A stretch of 64,000 nt of DNA, from NCBI GenBank assembly GCA_951230915.1, contig OX579635.1, positions 41,788,001-41,852,000 on the forward strand, read 5' to 3'. Positions 12,248 through 24,389 of this stretch are shown here, piece by piece (the first letter of the stretch is position 1; each line of letters begins with the position of its first letter). The translations under genes and the position numbers were made by a program. The notes beneath the pieces are model-generated. The model had not been told where the DNA came from, searched no databases, and saw only the letters and a list, made by a program, of their open reading frames with translations. This DNA is from Antitrichia curtipendula (taxonomy: Eukaryota; Streptophyta; Bryopsida; Hypnales; Leucodontaceae).

Positions 12248-13184
12248 TTAACCCCTTGAAGACCGTTGTCCCTTTGGAGGACAAATGGGATTTTGGGCAG
12301 GTACCTACGGGCTGAATTTTTGTCGTGCTTTTTTGAAACTTTTTGAAGATAGAAAAACTGATAAGCTTTGTGCGAATATAATTTTTTTCACAATTGGTGC
12401 CCGGGAACAATAGTTATGACCAAATAAGCTCAAAACAAGGGATGGGGGGCAGCCTGGGCAACAAAAACAAATCTGCAAAAATTTGAATTTTTTTTTTAAT
12501 ATTTTTTTTCTCATATAATATATATTTTCTCTATTTGTAAATCTTTTATTCATTTCATTTGGATTTGTTATGAGAAAGTTATGGACATTCTTCTTTTTCG
12601 GGCATTTTGAGCATCTTCTTGAAAAAAATAACTTCTAGGATTCATATTTGAATGCAATTTTTCAAATTTTTCAATTTTTTTTTGTTTTGCATGGTTTAGT
12701 TTACTTGCAAGAACAATCTCACCACTGGGATTAGTGCATTTTAATTCCATCTGAAATATATGAATATTTTAGGTTTTCCTTCAATCTTGTACCTACTTCT
12801 ACTTAATATTTTTTTTAAGAATGACAATTAAGTTTTTTTGAACTTTTTTTTTTTCCTAGTCTCTCAATTCAATTCTCTACTATAAAGATTTAAAGCTCAA
12901 AATGCTGTAGTGCAAAATTTTAAAGTAAAAATGTTTAAAAGTCAAAAAATCTAGTCCCGCAATGTACTGAAAAACTTGTTTTTTTCACTTTAAATGCAGA
13001 TATCTTGCAATCTTTGTGGTCAATTTTTTCTTAAAGAATTCCACACATCTTATACTAGTTAGGTGTAAGATCCTACAATTAGATGTGCAAAAAAACATTT
13101 TTCAAATTTTTTACTCTTTGCTATAGAAATGGCAGTTTTGAGTGTTTTTTTGCAGAAAAAAAGCCTTGGGCCTATAGAGGTTAA
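12248..13184 (+). mobile_element. piggyBac-like non-autonomous TIR element, copy D
   Basis: The copy is bounded by TTAA on both sides (12248-12251 and 13181-13184), with weakened inverted repeats CCCCTTGAAG and CCTATAGAGG. The length (937 bp) and internal order of words match the 3695 copy, including CAAATGGGATTTTGGGCAGG near the left end and TGCAGATATCTTGCAATC near the right. Confidence 0.65.
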
Positions 13185-14790
13185 AGAGTCTAGTTGACAT
13201 TCTATTTTAGAATTGCAACAATTTTAAATTGTGCATCCAATCAGGCATTCTACTTAATAGTGAAAATTATGTAGAGTGGAAAACAATGTTTGATGGAATT
13301 TGTGTCAATTGAGATACTCAAGCTTTGATTTTGGAACTTTTGCATGTGAAGCCTTCAATCTACACATGTTGTTAATTTAACATTCATAGATAGGAAAATT
13401 AATTGAAGCAACTCCACTACTAACGTTTCAATCAATTATCATTAATTAACTTATCTATGATAATTTCTTTTAGACATTGGTAGTGTAAGTGATAAGTTGA
13501 TGTAATTATATAAGTCACAAAGTTTGGATATCCAAACAAAAAGCATCATATCAAGATAACCGTCGAGTGACTTTGCATCTACGTCAAAGTAACTGCAATT
13601 TGTCAAATTTCAAGCTCTTCATAAAGAATATCAAAATCAACTTCAGAAATCATATACAAATTGTAATTTTACATTGCCGCACATTGCTACACTTAATCTA
13701 AACAATGTCACGGTTGTTGACTATCTTCTCCACGAACTTCTTCAACAACATCCTCACAATATGAGCGGATTTCAATACAATTACTATGACTCTCATTTGC
13801 AATTTTGAAAGGCAGGCAAGCATACCCTCATTTACTAAAAGTTTTTTTAAGTCAAATTGCACACCAATAGGAATTATTATTTTCTTTTTGAATCACACAA
13901 CTATTGATTTTTTTAGAGAGGGGGGTTTAAAGTGGGGTTGCATGTCTCTTCTTAGAAGACAATTTATAAAATATTTTATATCATGAAAATAATAATTTAA
14001 TGATGATTCTCAAATAATATTTATGAAATATCATTCATAAATCTTGTCCATGTAGTTAGGTCAACTAGTTTTTAATAAAATTTTCAATAAAACACAAACC
14101 AATGTTTTTCAATAAAATTTAAAGCCAAAAATTTAAAATCCCTTCTAAAATCAATTGTAGATAGAATATTTGCAATTTTCACAATATTTTTGTTCCTATA
14201 AGTTCAAAATATGATGTTCTATTCACACTGATTTTTGAAGATTTTTATCTTATTTTTTTATTCAAGTCATTTTTGAAGGGTCATTTTCTAAACTTGAAAA
14301 GTTACCTTTTGAGGCTAGACTTCCCAATAACCTTTGAATTATACAATATTTGTGAAGCAATGTCTTCAAAATCTATACTCTACAAGTGTTAAAGAACTAA
14401 CACAAAAATCTTCCAAAAAAAGGATGGGTAAAAAAATGGAATTTCTATGTGCTTGGGATGTGTTTATATTCATCCATTGTTCAAAATTTTGAGCATTTGG
14501 TTCTTAAAGGGTTAATTTCTACAAATTTAAATAAAATTTGAAGTAAATCTAATTTCGTTCCCTCCCTAAAAGGAAAAGAAGGTATGTTACTGAATAAAAT
14601 ATAATTTTCTTCATGTACCCAAAAGACACTCCACTATGCTAAATCATGCTGTTTTTATGTTTGTAATATATTATTAAGAGAGTCACGAATAACAGCACAT
14701 TCACTGACCCACCAATCCCCGAATGTCTGACTAGTACATACTCTATCTGCTACTGTATAAGTGTGATATTCTTGCATATTGTATATGATT
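13185..14790. other. AT-rich intergenic DNA
   Basis: No gene is seen. A right-end-like motif of the TTAA family (CTTAAAGGGTTAA) ends at 14515, without a recognisable left partner. From about 14690 the sequence is less AT-rich, but nothing coding is recognised. Confidence 0.4.
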
Positions 14791-15233
14791 AGAGTTATTC
14801 GTAAAGTAAACCCGAGTTTAGAGGTAAAACTGGGGTTTGAAGCCCTGCTTTATGTAGAAAAGCAGGTGAAAAAGTAAAAAGCTCGCGCAATCAACACTAG
14901 CAGAACAAAACTTGGGACCAAACTTTCTTTCGCATCGAAATGGTACCTAAAAAAGTTTGGACCTGAGTTTACCTGTCACAGAAATTGTACATTGACAGTT
15001 TGTGAGAATGGAGGGTGGAGAGGTTGTTTTTATAATGAAATCCACTGTTCTTTATGAACTCTCAAAGGATATGGGTTTATTTTAAGATTGAGCTCCTCCA
15101 AGCTCTTACAAGTTACTTACAACTCCAACCATTTACATATCCCATATGGGTTGCTTTACCTCCTTTCACCAATTTGTATAAGAGCTTGTTTAAAACTGGG
15201 TATCAAACTAGGGATGACTTTACGAATAACTCT
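14791..15233. mobile_element. TIR element with perfect 17-bp ends
   Basis: The left end AGAGTTATTCGTAAAGT at 14791 and its exact reverse complement ending at 15233 bound 443 bp. Direct ATT repeats flank it (14788-14790 and 15234-15236), consistent with a 3-bp target duplication. Inner parts of the repeats match only loosely. No protein is encoded. A PIF/Harbinger relative is possible, but ATT is not the usual TWA target. Confidence 0.7.
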
Positions 15234-15349
15234 ATTGTATTGAGAGACTTTTCAATTTTAATTTCGAAAAGTCCAAGTTTTGATAAGTTCTATCAATTTT
15301 AAAACAATTATAACCATGCAAATTTAATCCCTAAAGAATCAGCATCTCT

Positions 15350-16277
15350 TTACCCCCTAAAGGACTAGCCTGCAGAATTTGGCAACAAAAAAAAATTGGA
15401 CAGGTACATGTGGCCAGAGATTTACAAGTTTGAGGCTGAAATTTTAATAGAAGTTGTGGACGAGGAGTACCTTTCATTTGAACTAAATTTTATGACATTT
15501 GGAAATACGAGTCAAAAGTTATGGCCTAATATGTTACTTTTTTTCTTAGCCGGGCAGTTAGGGCAGATCAGAAAAAATCACTTTTTTCAGAAACAAAAAT
15601 TTGAAACTGGTTTTCCAGAGCTATCTTTACATGGAAAGCTTTTAATCATTCCATTTTGACCAATGAGTCAAAAGTTATGAAGAGTTTTAGTTTGCGGGCA
15701 GTTTTGGAATCTCTACTCTAAAATAAACTTTGAAGTCTTTTATCTTACTCAATTTTCAATATTTTTTGAAAAAAATAAAATCATAGGATGTAGATTGTTT
15801 AATACAACATTTCAACCATTGGGATTGGCATTTTTCAATTTCATATCTAAATTCTTAACAATTTAGTATTTTGAATCATTCTCTACTTCATTCTACTTAC
15901 TATTTTTTTCCTATATGTTGTACAATTCCAAATGATGTGAAAATTTTCAAGCATGTAGCCAACTTGTTTAGGAAAAGAATCCAAAGAAGCATCACCATTT
16001 TAGACATTTTTTCATAGAAAATTGAGCTTTTGAAGTGCAGCTGCCCGGTTTTTTGCAGGGGTCAAAAAACGATTTCAGTGATTTTGAATGCTTATATCTT
16101 GCAATCCACGTGGTGGAAGTTTCTGAAATTTTTACCACATATTCTCAAGTCAGCATAATACAAGATCCTACGGTTACATGAGTCAAAAAAAAAATTCAAA
16201 AATTTGGTACTTGTACTAAAAACAGCAGTTCTTAAGCGTTTTCAGTGAAAACATAGTCACGGAACTTTAGGGGTTAA
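15350..16277 (+). mobile_element. piggyBac-like non-autonomous TIR element, copy B
   Basis: This is a near twin of the 1306 copy: both run GCCTGCA(A/G)AATTTGGCAAC at the left and end CTTTAGGGGTTAA. The left boundary has decayed to TTTACCCCCTAAAGG. The right TTAA (16274-16277) directly abuts the next copy. An 87-codon open frame at 15396-15659 is not conserved as protein-like sequence and is not called. Confidence 0.7.
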
Positions 16278-17164
16278 GGGAATTTTGAAAGGTTTGGGTA
16301 GGTTCTTACGATCTCCATTTTTTCATGATTTTCTAAAAGCATTTTTTGAAGATAGAAGAAATCATTAGCTTTTTAGAATATAATTCTTATTTCAATCATT
16401 GTTTTGGAGCAAAAGTTATGCTACCCGAGGCTCAAAATGAAGGTTGTCGAGCAACCTCCTCCAAATTGTAAATTTGAAAATTTTATTTGACTAAAAAATA
16501 TTTTTGTCTACATGAAAAGCCATGATTCATTTTATTTCCATCAATGGTGAGAACATTATGGAGAATCTTGTTTTTCGGGCAATTAGAAAACATCTTCCAA
16601 AAAAATAACTTATGATATCCATTTTTTAATCCAATTTTCAGAATTTCTTAGACAAAGGATCCATATGATTTACTTTTCATACTAGAACAATCTTATGGTT
16701 AAAATTAATGTGTATCGATTCCATCTTTGTTAAATCTTTTAACAATTTAATTTTCCTTCTATTTCATACCTACTTCTATTTTAAAATTGTTTTAAGATTG
16801 AAAATCAAAGGGTTCTTTTTGTGAATTTTTTCCACAAGACCCTCAACTTAATTATTCAACATACCAAAAAATTTAATTCAAAAATTATTTTTTGAAATTT
16901 TTAAGTTAAAAAGATTCAAAGTCTTAAAATTTGATTGGACAATGTTTAAGAAAAAATATTTTCATTACTTTAAATGCAAATATCTTGCAATCTGCGTAGT
17001 GAAAGTTGTTGAAACTTCTTCTACACAATCTCATACTAGTTAAGTTCAAGATCATATAGTTAGATATGCCAAAAAAAGAAGTTTTGAAAGTTTCGTACTT
17101 TGCAATTGAGAAGGTTGTTTTGAGCATTTTTTGCCAAAAAATAGGACTTGGTCCTTTAAGGGTT
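16278..17164 (+). mobile_element. piggyBac-like copy E, left end missing
   Basis: It starts immediately after the TTAA that ends the preceding copy. It aligns with the 3695 copy from the GGATTT(C)GGGCAGG position onwards, so roughly the first 30 bases are missing. It ends CCTTTAAGGGTTGAA. The arrangement looks like one copy inserted at or next to the end of another. Confidence 0.6.
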
Positions 17165-18790
17165 GAATTAGATGTAAGGATGATATAGGATAAGAAAATA
17201 GAGCAATATCACTTATAGATTGACAGGTTATAATTCTTAGGCTCATTTCTATGAGCCTGTAACATTTATTAAATCAAGATTTCTAGTGGACACCTTTGTA
17301 CAAAACTTGAATAAGAAATTGATGAATAATATTTTGATGTTTAAAAGACTTTAAAGGATTTAGTACTAAAATAAAATCAAAATTTATAATTAGTTAAGAT
17401 TTTATTTAACTTCAAAGTTTAGTCAACATTAAAATATGATACTTTGGATATTTAGGGATAACAAATAATAACCCATTCAATCATGAATAAAATAAAAACA
17501 AAATTTGCTAACTCTATAATGTTGGATGTGTGACTACTATATATACATGCATGAGATAAATTTAAAGTCATCAAATAGTCATCAAAATTTGATGTGCTAC
17601 ACTTTATAACGTCTTCAACTTTTTGATATTTGCATTCTTAACAAAGATTTTAAGCATGCTTTTTACAAATGATCTATATTTTCAATTTTGAAAAATATTG
17701 TAGATCTTGTTAAATTATTATAAATATTCATTATACAAAATTCATTGGTAATATATATTTTAATGTTTTATCCTTAAATTTTGTATAAATGGTTAAAACA
17801 ATGAGATAGTCAACATGGCATAATGTGGACATTGAATGAGAACCTCAGGTGGTGCAAAAAAACTTTTGATCCTCACTTTTTAGGAACTAAAACTCTATTT
17901 AGGAAGAAGAAAATCTAATGTAATAAGATATCATGCAATCATGAGTTGTTATCATTCCAAAAAAATATAAGTTTATTAAAATTTCATATGCAATTTAAAG
18001 ACCAAAGAGAGGTTGACTTTGAACTTTGAGGATTAACTCTAATGTCATAATTTTTTCAAGTTTTTCATTTCTTCTCATCTCTACATGAACTAATTCAAAA
18101 TCTTATACAAAAATCATGAAAAATTGATTGTATGAGCTAGTAGTATCAATAAAGAAAGACAAAAGAAATTTATTCATCAAATTTGAAAGTACTCAAAATC
18201 TTATACAAAAATCATGAAAAATTGATTGTATGAGCTAGTAGTATCAATAAAGAAAGACAAAAGAAATTTATTCATCAAATTTGAAAGTACTCAGTCTATT
18301 TTATGTACCTTTTGCAATAATGAAGGACTTCTATACAAAGTTAAATTGATAAATAATTTTTGTTTTTTTGACTTTAATGATATTTAAACTTTTATGTGAG
18401 TAGACAGAAATTACATTTAAGGAATGTCTTCGTCCAAGTGTCAAACTAAAGCAACCAAAAATTTGGCTTTCATTCAAATATATTGAAATTAGATTTTTGA
18501 AAGTCAAAACATTGTCTCCCCCACTTTTCATAGAACTCTACTTGTGAACTTTTTTCTCCACTATTTAGAATTTTAAAGAATTGTTTGTCTTTTTTGCAAA
18601 ATTTGGTTGAATTACATGCTTGAAGTTATATACTTGGAAGTTCACCATAATTCTAGGCTAAAAAGTGACCAGTGAATAGCTTTCAAGATTATTATAAAAT
18701 GAAGAATACACCTATGGGTTCAAACATTGGACAAAGTATTTTGGTGAAACGTCTCAATTTTCAGGGTTAAGCTCTTAAAAACATTCACCA
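17165..18790. other. AT-rich intergenic DNA upstream of the PP2C gene
   Basis: No gene is seen. It contains the 98-bp tandem duplication listed separately. Confidence 0.5.
18095..18290. repeat. Perfect 98-bp tandem duplication
   Basis: A unit starting TCAAAATCTTATACAAAAA runs 18095-18192 and is repeated at 18193-18290 with no difference visible. Perfect identity in otherwise diverged AT-rich DNA implies a recent duplication. Confidence 0.9.
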
Positions 18791-21595
18791 CCTCTCTATA
18801 AGGGGTTAAAAAGGAAAAAGAAACATACGTAAAAGAAAAGCCCGTCCAAACTGATCCAGTCGTGCTTGCCTGGTAAGCTACGCCATGGCCACAGGCCTCG
18901 GACGCCATAGCCGGCCATAGCCAATTCAAGCCCTGCCCTGCGCAAGTCAAGTGCAGTTTCCTTCCTCGGTGCCTTGGCTTTCTTCATCCTCCTCCTCCTC
19001 GTCAGTCCCGCAAGAGCCTTCTCGTTCTCGACCTCGACGTCGGGACCACGGCGTGTTTTCGTCGTCCCTACCACACGGGGGCTCTTGTGGAGCAATCCTC
19101 GAAGCTCTTCTGGCCCCAGGGCGCTTCCGATTTGGCTGGCGCCGGCGCTTCTTGCTATTTATTCCACTCGCGGTGCTTCCTCAGTGAGCAGTCGACGGTC
19201 GGCGACGGCTGCGGCCCCCGTTTCCCCCGGACTTCGCTTTTCCTACTTTAATTATTGATTTCGACGATTGTAGTGGAGTCCGCTCAATTGGTCATCCATC
19301 AGCAACCTCTTCCGTCCTGTTGTGTGTGATGATCTCCAATTTTACCCTACTCTGCGGGTGGATATGGCATGGCGGCTTGGAGAGTAGGGTTGGGTGATTG
19401 GAGGAAGAGCGAAGGAGGTTCTTTTGGAATCGGAAACATGTGGACTGTGCCGGGTCAGGGATTTCGGAGGGTGCTGAAGGGGTGATCGATCCTCGGGTTC
19501 GGCTTCTGGAGAGGACATAGTGTCCGCCTTGTTGGCTCCGAGGGCTGTGCGCTGGAGCGTGTCTAATTGTGAGCTTTCTCTGGTGAGTTTCTTTTCTTGA
19601 TTTGCTTTCGGTCTGGTAGAGTTGCATACGAAGTGGACAGGTGCATGGGGCAAGGAAAATCTTCTCGTTGACCTTCGTCCCTTGCTCGTGCTCAATTAGG
19701 AACAGTTGACCTTTTCTTTAATTGTAGGAAGCTTCTTGGTGTGTAATTTGTGCAGCTAATCTTCCGGTAGATTAGCGTTAAGCGCATCGTTTCAATTTCA
19801 ATTTCAGCGCATCGTTCTGCTGTGGCAGCCCGCGATGGTAGTTATTGTGGCCGTTTTTTAGTTTCGTGGATTGGAGTTCTGAGGGTTAGAACCGAGAGTA
19901 TGAAGGAAAGGGGTCTTTTCTGGAGAGAGTGGAGCCCTTCAGGTTTTTTAGGTTTTTAAGGCGGGAGATTCCTACCGGCAATTGGGGGTGTAGCATGATC
20001 GAGAGTATCGCCGTCCATCTTGATGTAATTCTCTTAAGCTGCCGCACAAGGGAATCTCACGTTATGTTGAATTGTTGTACACTTTGGTACGTGTCCTTCT
20101 CGTGAAGGACAAGTGTCCTACTGTTCGCCGCGAAGTGGCAGTTTCAGCCCCACTTTATGTACGCCCTGTAAATGATTGGTCCTTTTTAAATATCAAGCGG
20201 GTTCCTTCTGTCATTAGAGTCTGCGCAGCTTTGATTTCATGTATTGCGTTTCACAGACTGTGTACACGCGCAAGTCATTGGCAGGCTTATTGATTTCTAC
20301 GGCGGACTTGTGCGGAAGCAATGGCTTCCTGAGAGTGAGGTGGTAGGCACCTTCGTGGCTTGGAATAATGACCGAAAGGTCGAGGATTTGATGCTTTTGC
20401 TTGAGTGCGAGCAGCATTTGGGAGGCGGAGCCGCAGATTGTGAAGTATTGTTCCAGTATGAATAGCCAACGTATTGTTTCCGATCATTTGGGATTCGGCC
20501 TACATGGTTCAGATTTAGATTCCGGTAAGGATGAGTGTCTTATCAATTACCCCGTGCCCAGCAGCCCAAGCGGCAATGAGTAAAGTTTGGAATCTCTAGG
20601 CAGCCACAGCAGTCCTGTTTAGGCCCATCACTGTTGGTTTAGATTTATCCCAAGACGTGGTGCATTTGTTGGCGTTCTGAATGCTGTGATTGGCATGGGA
20701 ATCGTCAGCTTGACTTCTGGGCTTCCTCCTTCCCTTGGTTATTTGGTTGGATACGAGTTGCTCGGAATCGACAGAGGAGTTTAAGAGTGATGATGCTTGC
20801 AGTTTGTGCTGATTTCTCAATCGTGTCGCCTAGATTCCTTGAGTGAAGCAGTGGGATCGAAAAACATTGCTACTTTTTTTATTTTTTGATATACTTGTTT
20901 CACGATCGATAACATTCAACAGGTTTTGCCAATTCAGCCTTCATAGGTCTGAGAAGCATTAGTTAGTGATTGCGATCCACTGTTTCTTCTGTACTTCGTA
21001 TAAACTGCCCCTTTTGGAAGCTGTGGTCGAGTTTCTAAGGTGATAGCTTGTAATTGATATTGTTCAGGTTATAGATTGCCTTTCTGGGAGCCTGAGAGAG
21101 CTGAATTAGTTTGAAAGGAGTATATACTTATTTAGTGAAACTGGGAGACCACCTTTCAGATTTTGTTTCTGGATTTCCGTCTTGTGCTTTTCGTTAACAC
21201 GGTGTTCTACACTCTTTCTGATGTTTGCAAATAGTGGATCTGAACATCTTGTGTTCGCGGAGTGCAGATCCGGGTCGACAAATTGACCATAATTGGCTGC
21301 CAATTCTAGGCCCTTGACTAAATTGAATCCCTGGGTTGCTGGACAAGAAACTTAGATGAAGTGTTCCTCACAGTTTAGGAAACCCAGAAATGTGCTATGT
21401 GGGAATTTGTGAATGGCGCTTTTGGAGGAAGTTATTGATGGGAGAGGCAATGGGTGTTTTCAGCGATGGAGGCTAACGGAGAGCCATTTGATTCTGGAGG
21501 TATAGAAGGTGGTCACTTGAAAGAAGCAAGCTGAGATGCTGATGAAGTTATGAACAGAATGAACTGCTAGAACTCTGCGACGATCAAGTGAAAAG
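18790..21595 (+). promoter_or_regulatory. Promoter and long leader region of the PP2C gene
   Basis: Base composition shifts abruptly from AT-rich to GC-rich at about 18840 and stays high through the PP2C coding exon. A TATA-like CTCTATAAGG lies at about 18794. The leader is pyrimidine-rich near 18985. It has plausible splice signals, for example CTG|GTGAGTTTC near 19581 and CTTTAATTGTAG near 19727, so it may contain at least one 5'-UTR intron. Many short upstream reading frames are present. Transcription start and splicing cannot be fixed from sequence alone. Confidence 0.4.
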
Positions 21596-22714
21596 ATGCT
21601 CGGGTGGTTCATGAAAATGGTGATGTCATGTTGGCGTCCAGCAAAGAAGCATTCGCAAGCGCAAGATGGGACAGATCGTCAAGACCCATTGCTTTGGGGC
21701 AAGGATCTTTCTCCCCATACCGTCGGGGAGTTCTCTTACTCCGTTGTTCAGGCGAATGCCATTCTGGAAGATATGAGTCAAGTGGAGACTGGCTCTTTCG
21801 GCACCTTTGTGGGCGTGTATGACGGTCACGGTGGCCCTGAAGCTGCTCGTAGCGTGAATGATTGTTTGTACAATTTCGTTCAGAAGAATGTCGCCGAACA
21901 AGGGGGTATGTCCAGTGACGTTCTCTGCAAATCGTTTAAGGAAGCGGAAGATCGATTTTTCGATGTCGTCCAGAAGGCCTGGCCGACCAAACCTCAACTT
22001 GCTGCTGTCGGCTCTTGTTGTTTGGTCGGTGTCGTGTGCAGTTCCAAACTGTATATCGCCAATGTGGGCGATTCCCGCGCCGTTTTGGGTAGTTTCAGCC
22101 GTGACACTGGCAGTGTGGTTTCTCGCCAAATCTCCGAAGAGCACAATGCGAGTTTCGAGTCGGTTCGGAATGAGTTGTATGCGAAGCATGAAGACGATCC
22201 GCAGATCGTGGTTTTGAAACATGGCGTGTGGCGTGTGAAAGGTCTGATTCAAGTTTCCCGTTCCATCGGTGATTTCTATCTGAAGAATGCTGAGTTCAAC
22301 CGACCCCCTCTTATTGCTCGTTTTCGTCTTCCTGAGCCTCTGAAGAGACCTGTGATGAGTGCGGAGCCGGCGTGCAATGTCATCAGCCTTAGTCCGCAAG
22401 ATGAATTCGTGATCTTTGCGTCGGATGGTCTTTGGGAGCATTTGAGCAACAAAGAGGCCGTGGACATTGTGTACAGTCATCCTCGTGCTGGGATCGCGCG
22501 TCGTCTCGTGAAATCCGCTCTTCAAGAAGCTGCGAAGAAGCGTGAGATGCGTTACTCTGATCTGAAGGGCATTGAGCGTGGGATCCGGCGTCATTTTCAC
22601 GATGATATCACTGTGGTGGTTGTGTATTTGGACCCGAAGTTGACCAACCGAGTTAGTACTCCTTCTAGTCACACTTCTGCAAAATGTCCCGTGGACATGC
22701 CTCGAGGTGGCTAG
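21596..22714 (+). CDS. Protein phosphatase 2C, clade D-like, intronless coding exon
   Basis: This is a 372-residue metal-dependent Ser/Thr phosphatase. The diagnostic PP2C motifs are all present: YDGHGG (75-80), [10 protein letters not shown] (155-164), the QVSRSIGD block (219-226), FASDGLWE (274-281) and HDDITVVVV (335-343). The aspartates that bind the two metal ions are therefore intact. The N-terminal CWRP (12-15), [10 protein letters not shown] and [13 protein letters not shown] (311-323) match plant clade D, the PP2C.D group. In Arabidopsis that group dephosphorylates plasma-membrane H+-ATPase and is restrained by SAUR proteins. Applying that role here is inference. Length is normal. 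Arabidopsis members have introns inside the coding region, whereas here the frame is uninterrupted. A retrocopy or an ancestral intron-poor form are both possible. The start ATG fits the family N-terminus. Confidence 0.95.
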   Translation: MLGWFMKMVMSCWRPAKKHSQAQDGTDRQDPLLWGKDLSPHTVGEFSYSVVQANAILEDMSQVETGSFGTFVGVYDGHGGPEAARSVNDCLYNFVQKNVAEQGGMSSDVLCKSFKEAEDRFFDVVQKAWPTKPQLAAVGSCCLVGVVCSSKLYIANVGDSRAVLGSFSRDTGSVVSRQISEEHNASFESVRNELYAKHEDDPQIVVLKHGVWRVKGLIQVSRSIGDFYLKNAEFNRPPLIARFRLPEPLKRPVMSAEPACNVISLSPQDEFVIFASDGLWEHLSNKEAVDIVYSHPRAGIARRLVKSALQEAAKKREMRYSDLKGIERGIRRHFHDDITVVVVYLDPKLTNRVSTPSSHTSAKCPVDMPRGG

Positions 22715-23960
22715 CTTAGCTGAGCATGGACAGGTGTTGGTACCTTTTCACTGGGATCACCTGCCTCGATCAAGCTTGGTACTTGGTGATGGTCAGCAGC
22801 CTTCGGACTGTTCGATTGTTCCCTGCCATCTGAAAGAATGCGTTTTAGTATCATTACGATATCCCTGGGAGTCCCCTGTGTTGGTCTGGTTTGTTCCCTG
22901 GAAGAGCGCTCAATTGCGCGAGGTGCAACCAGCGTCCCGGTGAGGCGTTCCCGCTGCTTCGAGTGTGGATGTGGTTTCTCCTCAGCTGAAGCGAATAAGA
23001 TCAGGAGCTACGAGGGAGGCCTCCGTTCCCGTCTCCTTCTATTCTAAGTGTCTGCCTGCATCTTTGGATGTGCCTTGAAGGTAATTTTGCAGATATAGGC
23101 CCGCGTTTGCCTGATCATTGGTCGAATCGATTAAGTTCCAGCTGCATCGTCGGTGTAGTCACCAAGGCCCTGAGTTTTTTTCTTTTTCCTTTTTTCTCAG
23201 TTATGTTCCCCACACGGTTTCCCTGTATGTGTATTTCAGTTAGGAGCAGTGGCTTTTAGTTTTTTCGCTGCATCGGGAGCAGCACCCTGTATGGTTGGTT
23301 AGTTGGACCTGCGATCTTCGGACTTGGACGTGTGGACAGCCTTCTCCTCTTTTACGAATTCCGCGTCTGCTATTGTCCTTTGGGTCAATGCCAGCCGCAG
23401 AGCAGTTCCCAAGTCCTGTGTGTTGATGTTGGATCACATGGGTTGAAGTATGTTTTGACTTGGTCCGTTGGGGGATTGCCGTCTTCGTTCGTGTCTGGGC
23501 TTTTTCTGCGAATTGAATATTTTGTGTCCTGGAATGGGTGGATCTCTTCCTGCTAATATTCCAGTTCAGCTTGTATGGTGGTCCACTTTGTGCCGTCGAA
23601 TAGGGTCTTTGACTCTTGTTATGCCTGTACGTCTGCCTCTGAAGTTTTTTTTTTGTTATTCCTGCAGATCCATGTGGTTGAAGTTTGGATTTTGCTGAGA
23701 GTCCTCCCATCGTTTTTGAGATGTTTTGCTTTGGCTCTGTCCTTGGAAATCTCCAGAACGCTGTTGGATTGGCGGACTTATATTTGATTCCTTTACATAT
23801 TTTACTCTAGAAGTGTACCTTCCCTATGTTTTTTTCCTCATCATGACAACTTTAAATGATTTGTTGGCATATGTCTGCACGTTGTTGTCGGTAATTGTGC
23901 CTGTCCGATAATTGGACACTTTGCATGTATGAGTGGACCTATCCTGTCTGAATGTCGGGT
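22715..23960 (+). other. Probable 3' untranslated region of the PP2C gene
   Basis: The sequence keeps the T- and G-rich, moderate-GC composition of a transcribed region for about 1.2 kb after the stop, then turns AT-rich near 23.8-24.1 kb. No second gene is recognised. The open frames here have no protein-like features. Confidence 0.4.
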
Positions 23961-24389
23961 TATTTTGGAAATATTGCTCTGTATTTGAATTCAGATTACA
24001 AGATGGGGTGAGGAATTACCGCCAAACCGTTACCCGTCTAGTGCTCCGGTGACCATTTTTTGGGTATAGTGTTGGCAACACTAATTACGAAATGTCAACA
24101 ATCATGTTAATGTTACTATCATTAAATGTCAACACACTATTTGTCAACTACTGGATACCAATTTTTTATAAATTTATATTTAGTGTTATCTATTTTTTCA
24201 TCAAATTGCAATTAAAAACAACAAAATTTAAACTCTATAATAATGTTAACTCTAAATGTCAACTAATTGAAGTTTAGAGTGGATGGGGTGAAAGTGCAAG
24301 TAATATTATTTACAGCATAATAGTAAATACCATCATTTGTGTAGTGGTTTGGAAATGGGTTGTGAATCCTTATAGTTCATTGTATTGTG
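23961..24389. other. AT-rich spacer with repeated AAATGTCAAC words
   Basis: AAATGTCAAC occurs three times (about 24089, 24124 and 24252), and a near-palindromic GTGTTGGCAACAC lies at about 24070. This may be the remnant of a small inverted-repeat element. No gene is seen. Confidence 0.3.

Noticed and set aside
15396..15659. 87-codon frame in a TTAA-family copy
   Set aside because: The same region in the 1306 copy is not maintained as an open frame, so the family is non-coding.
21626..22672. 348-codon open frame on the minus strand opposite the PP2C gene
   Set aside because: It is the antisense shadow of a conserved PP2C coding exon. Its translation has no domain-like features.
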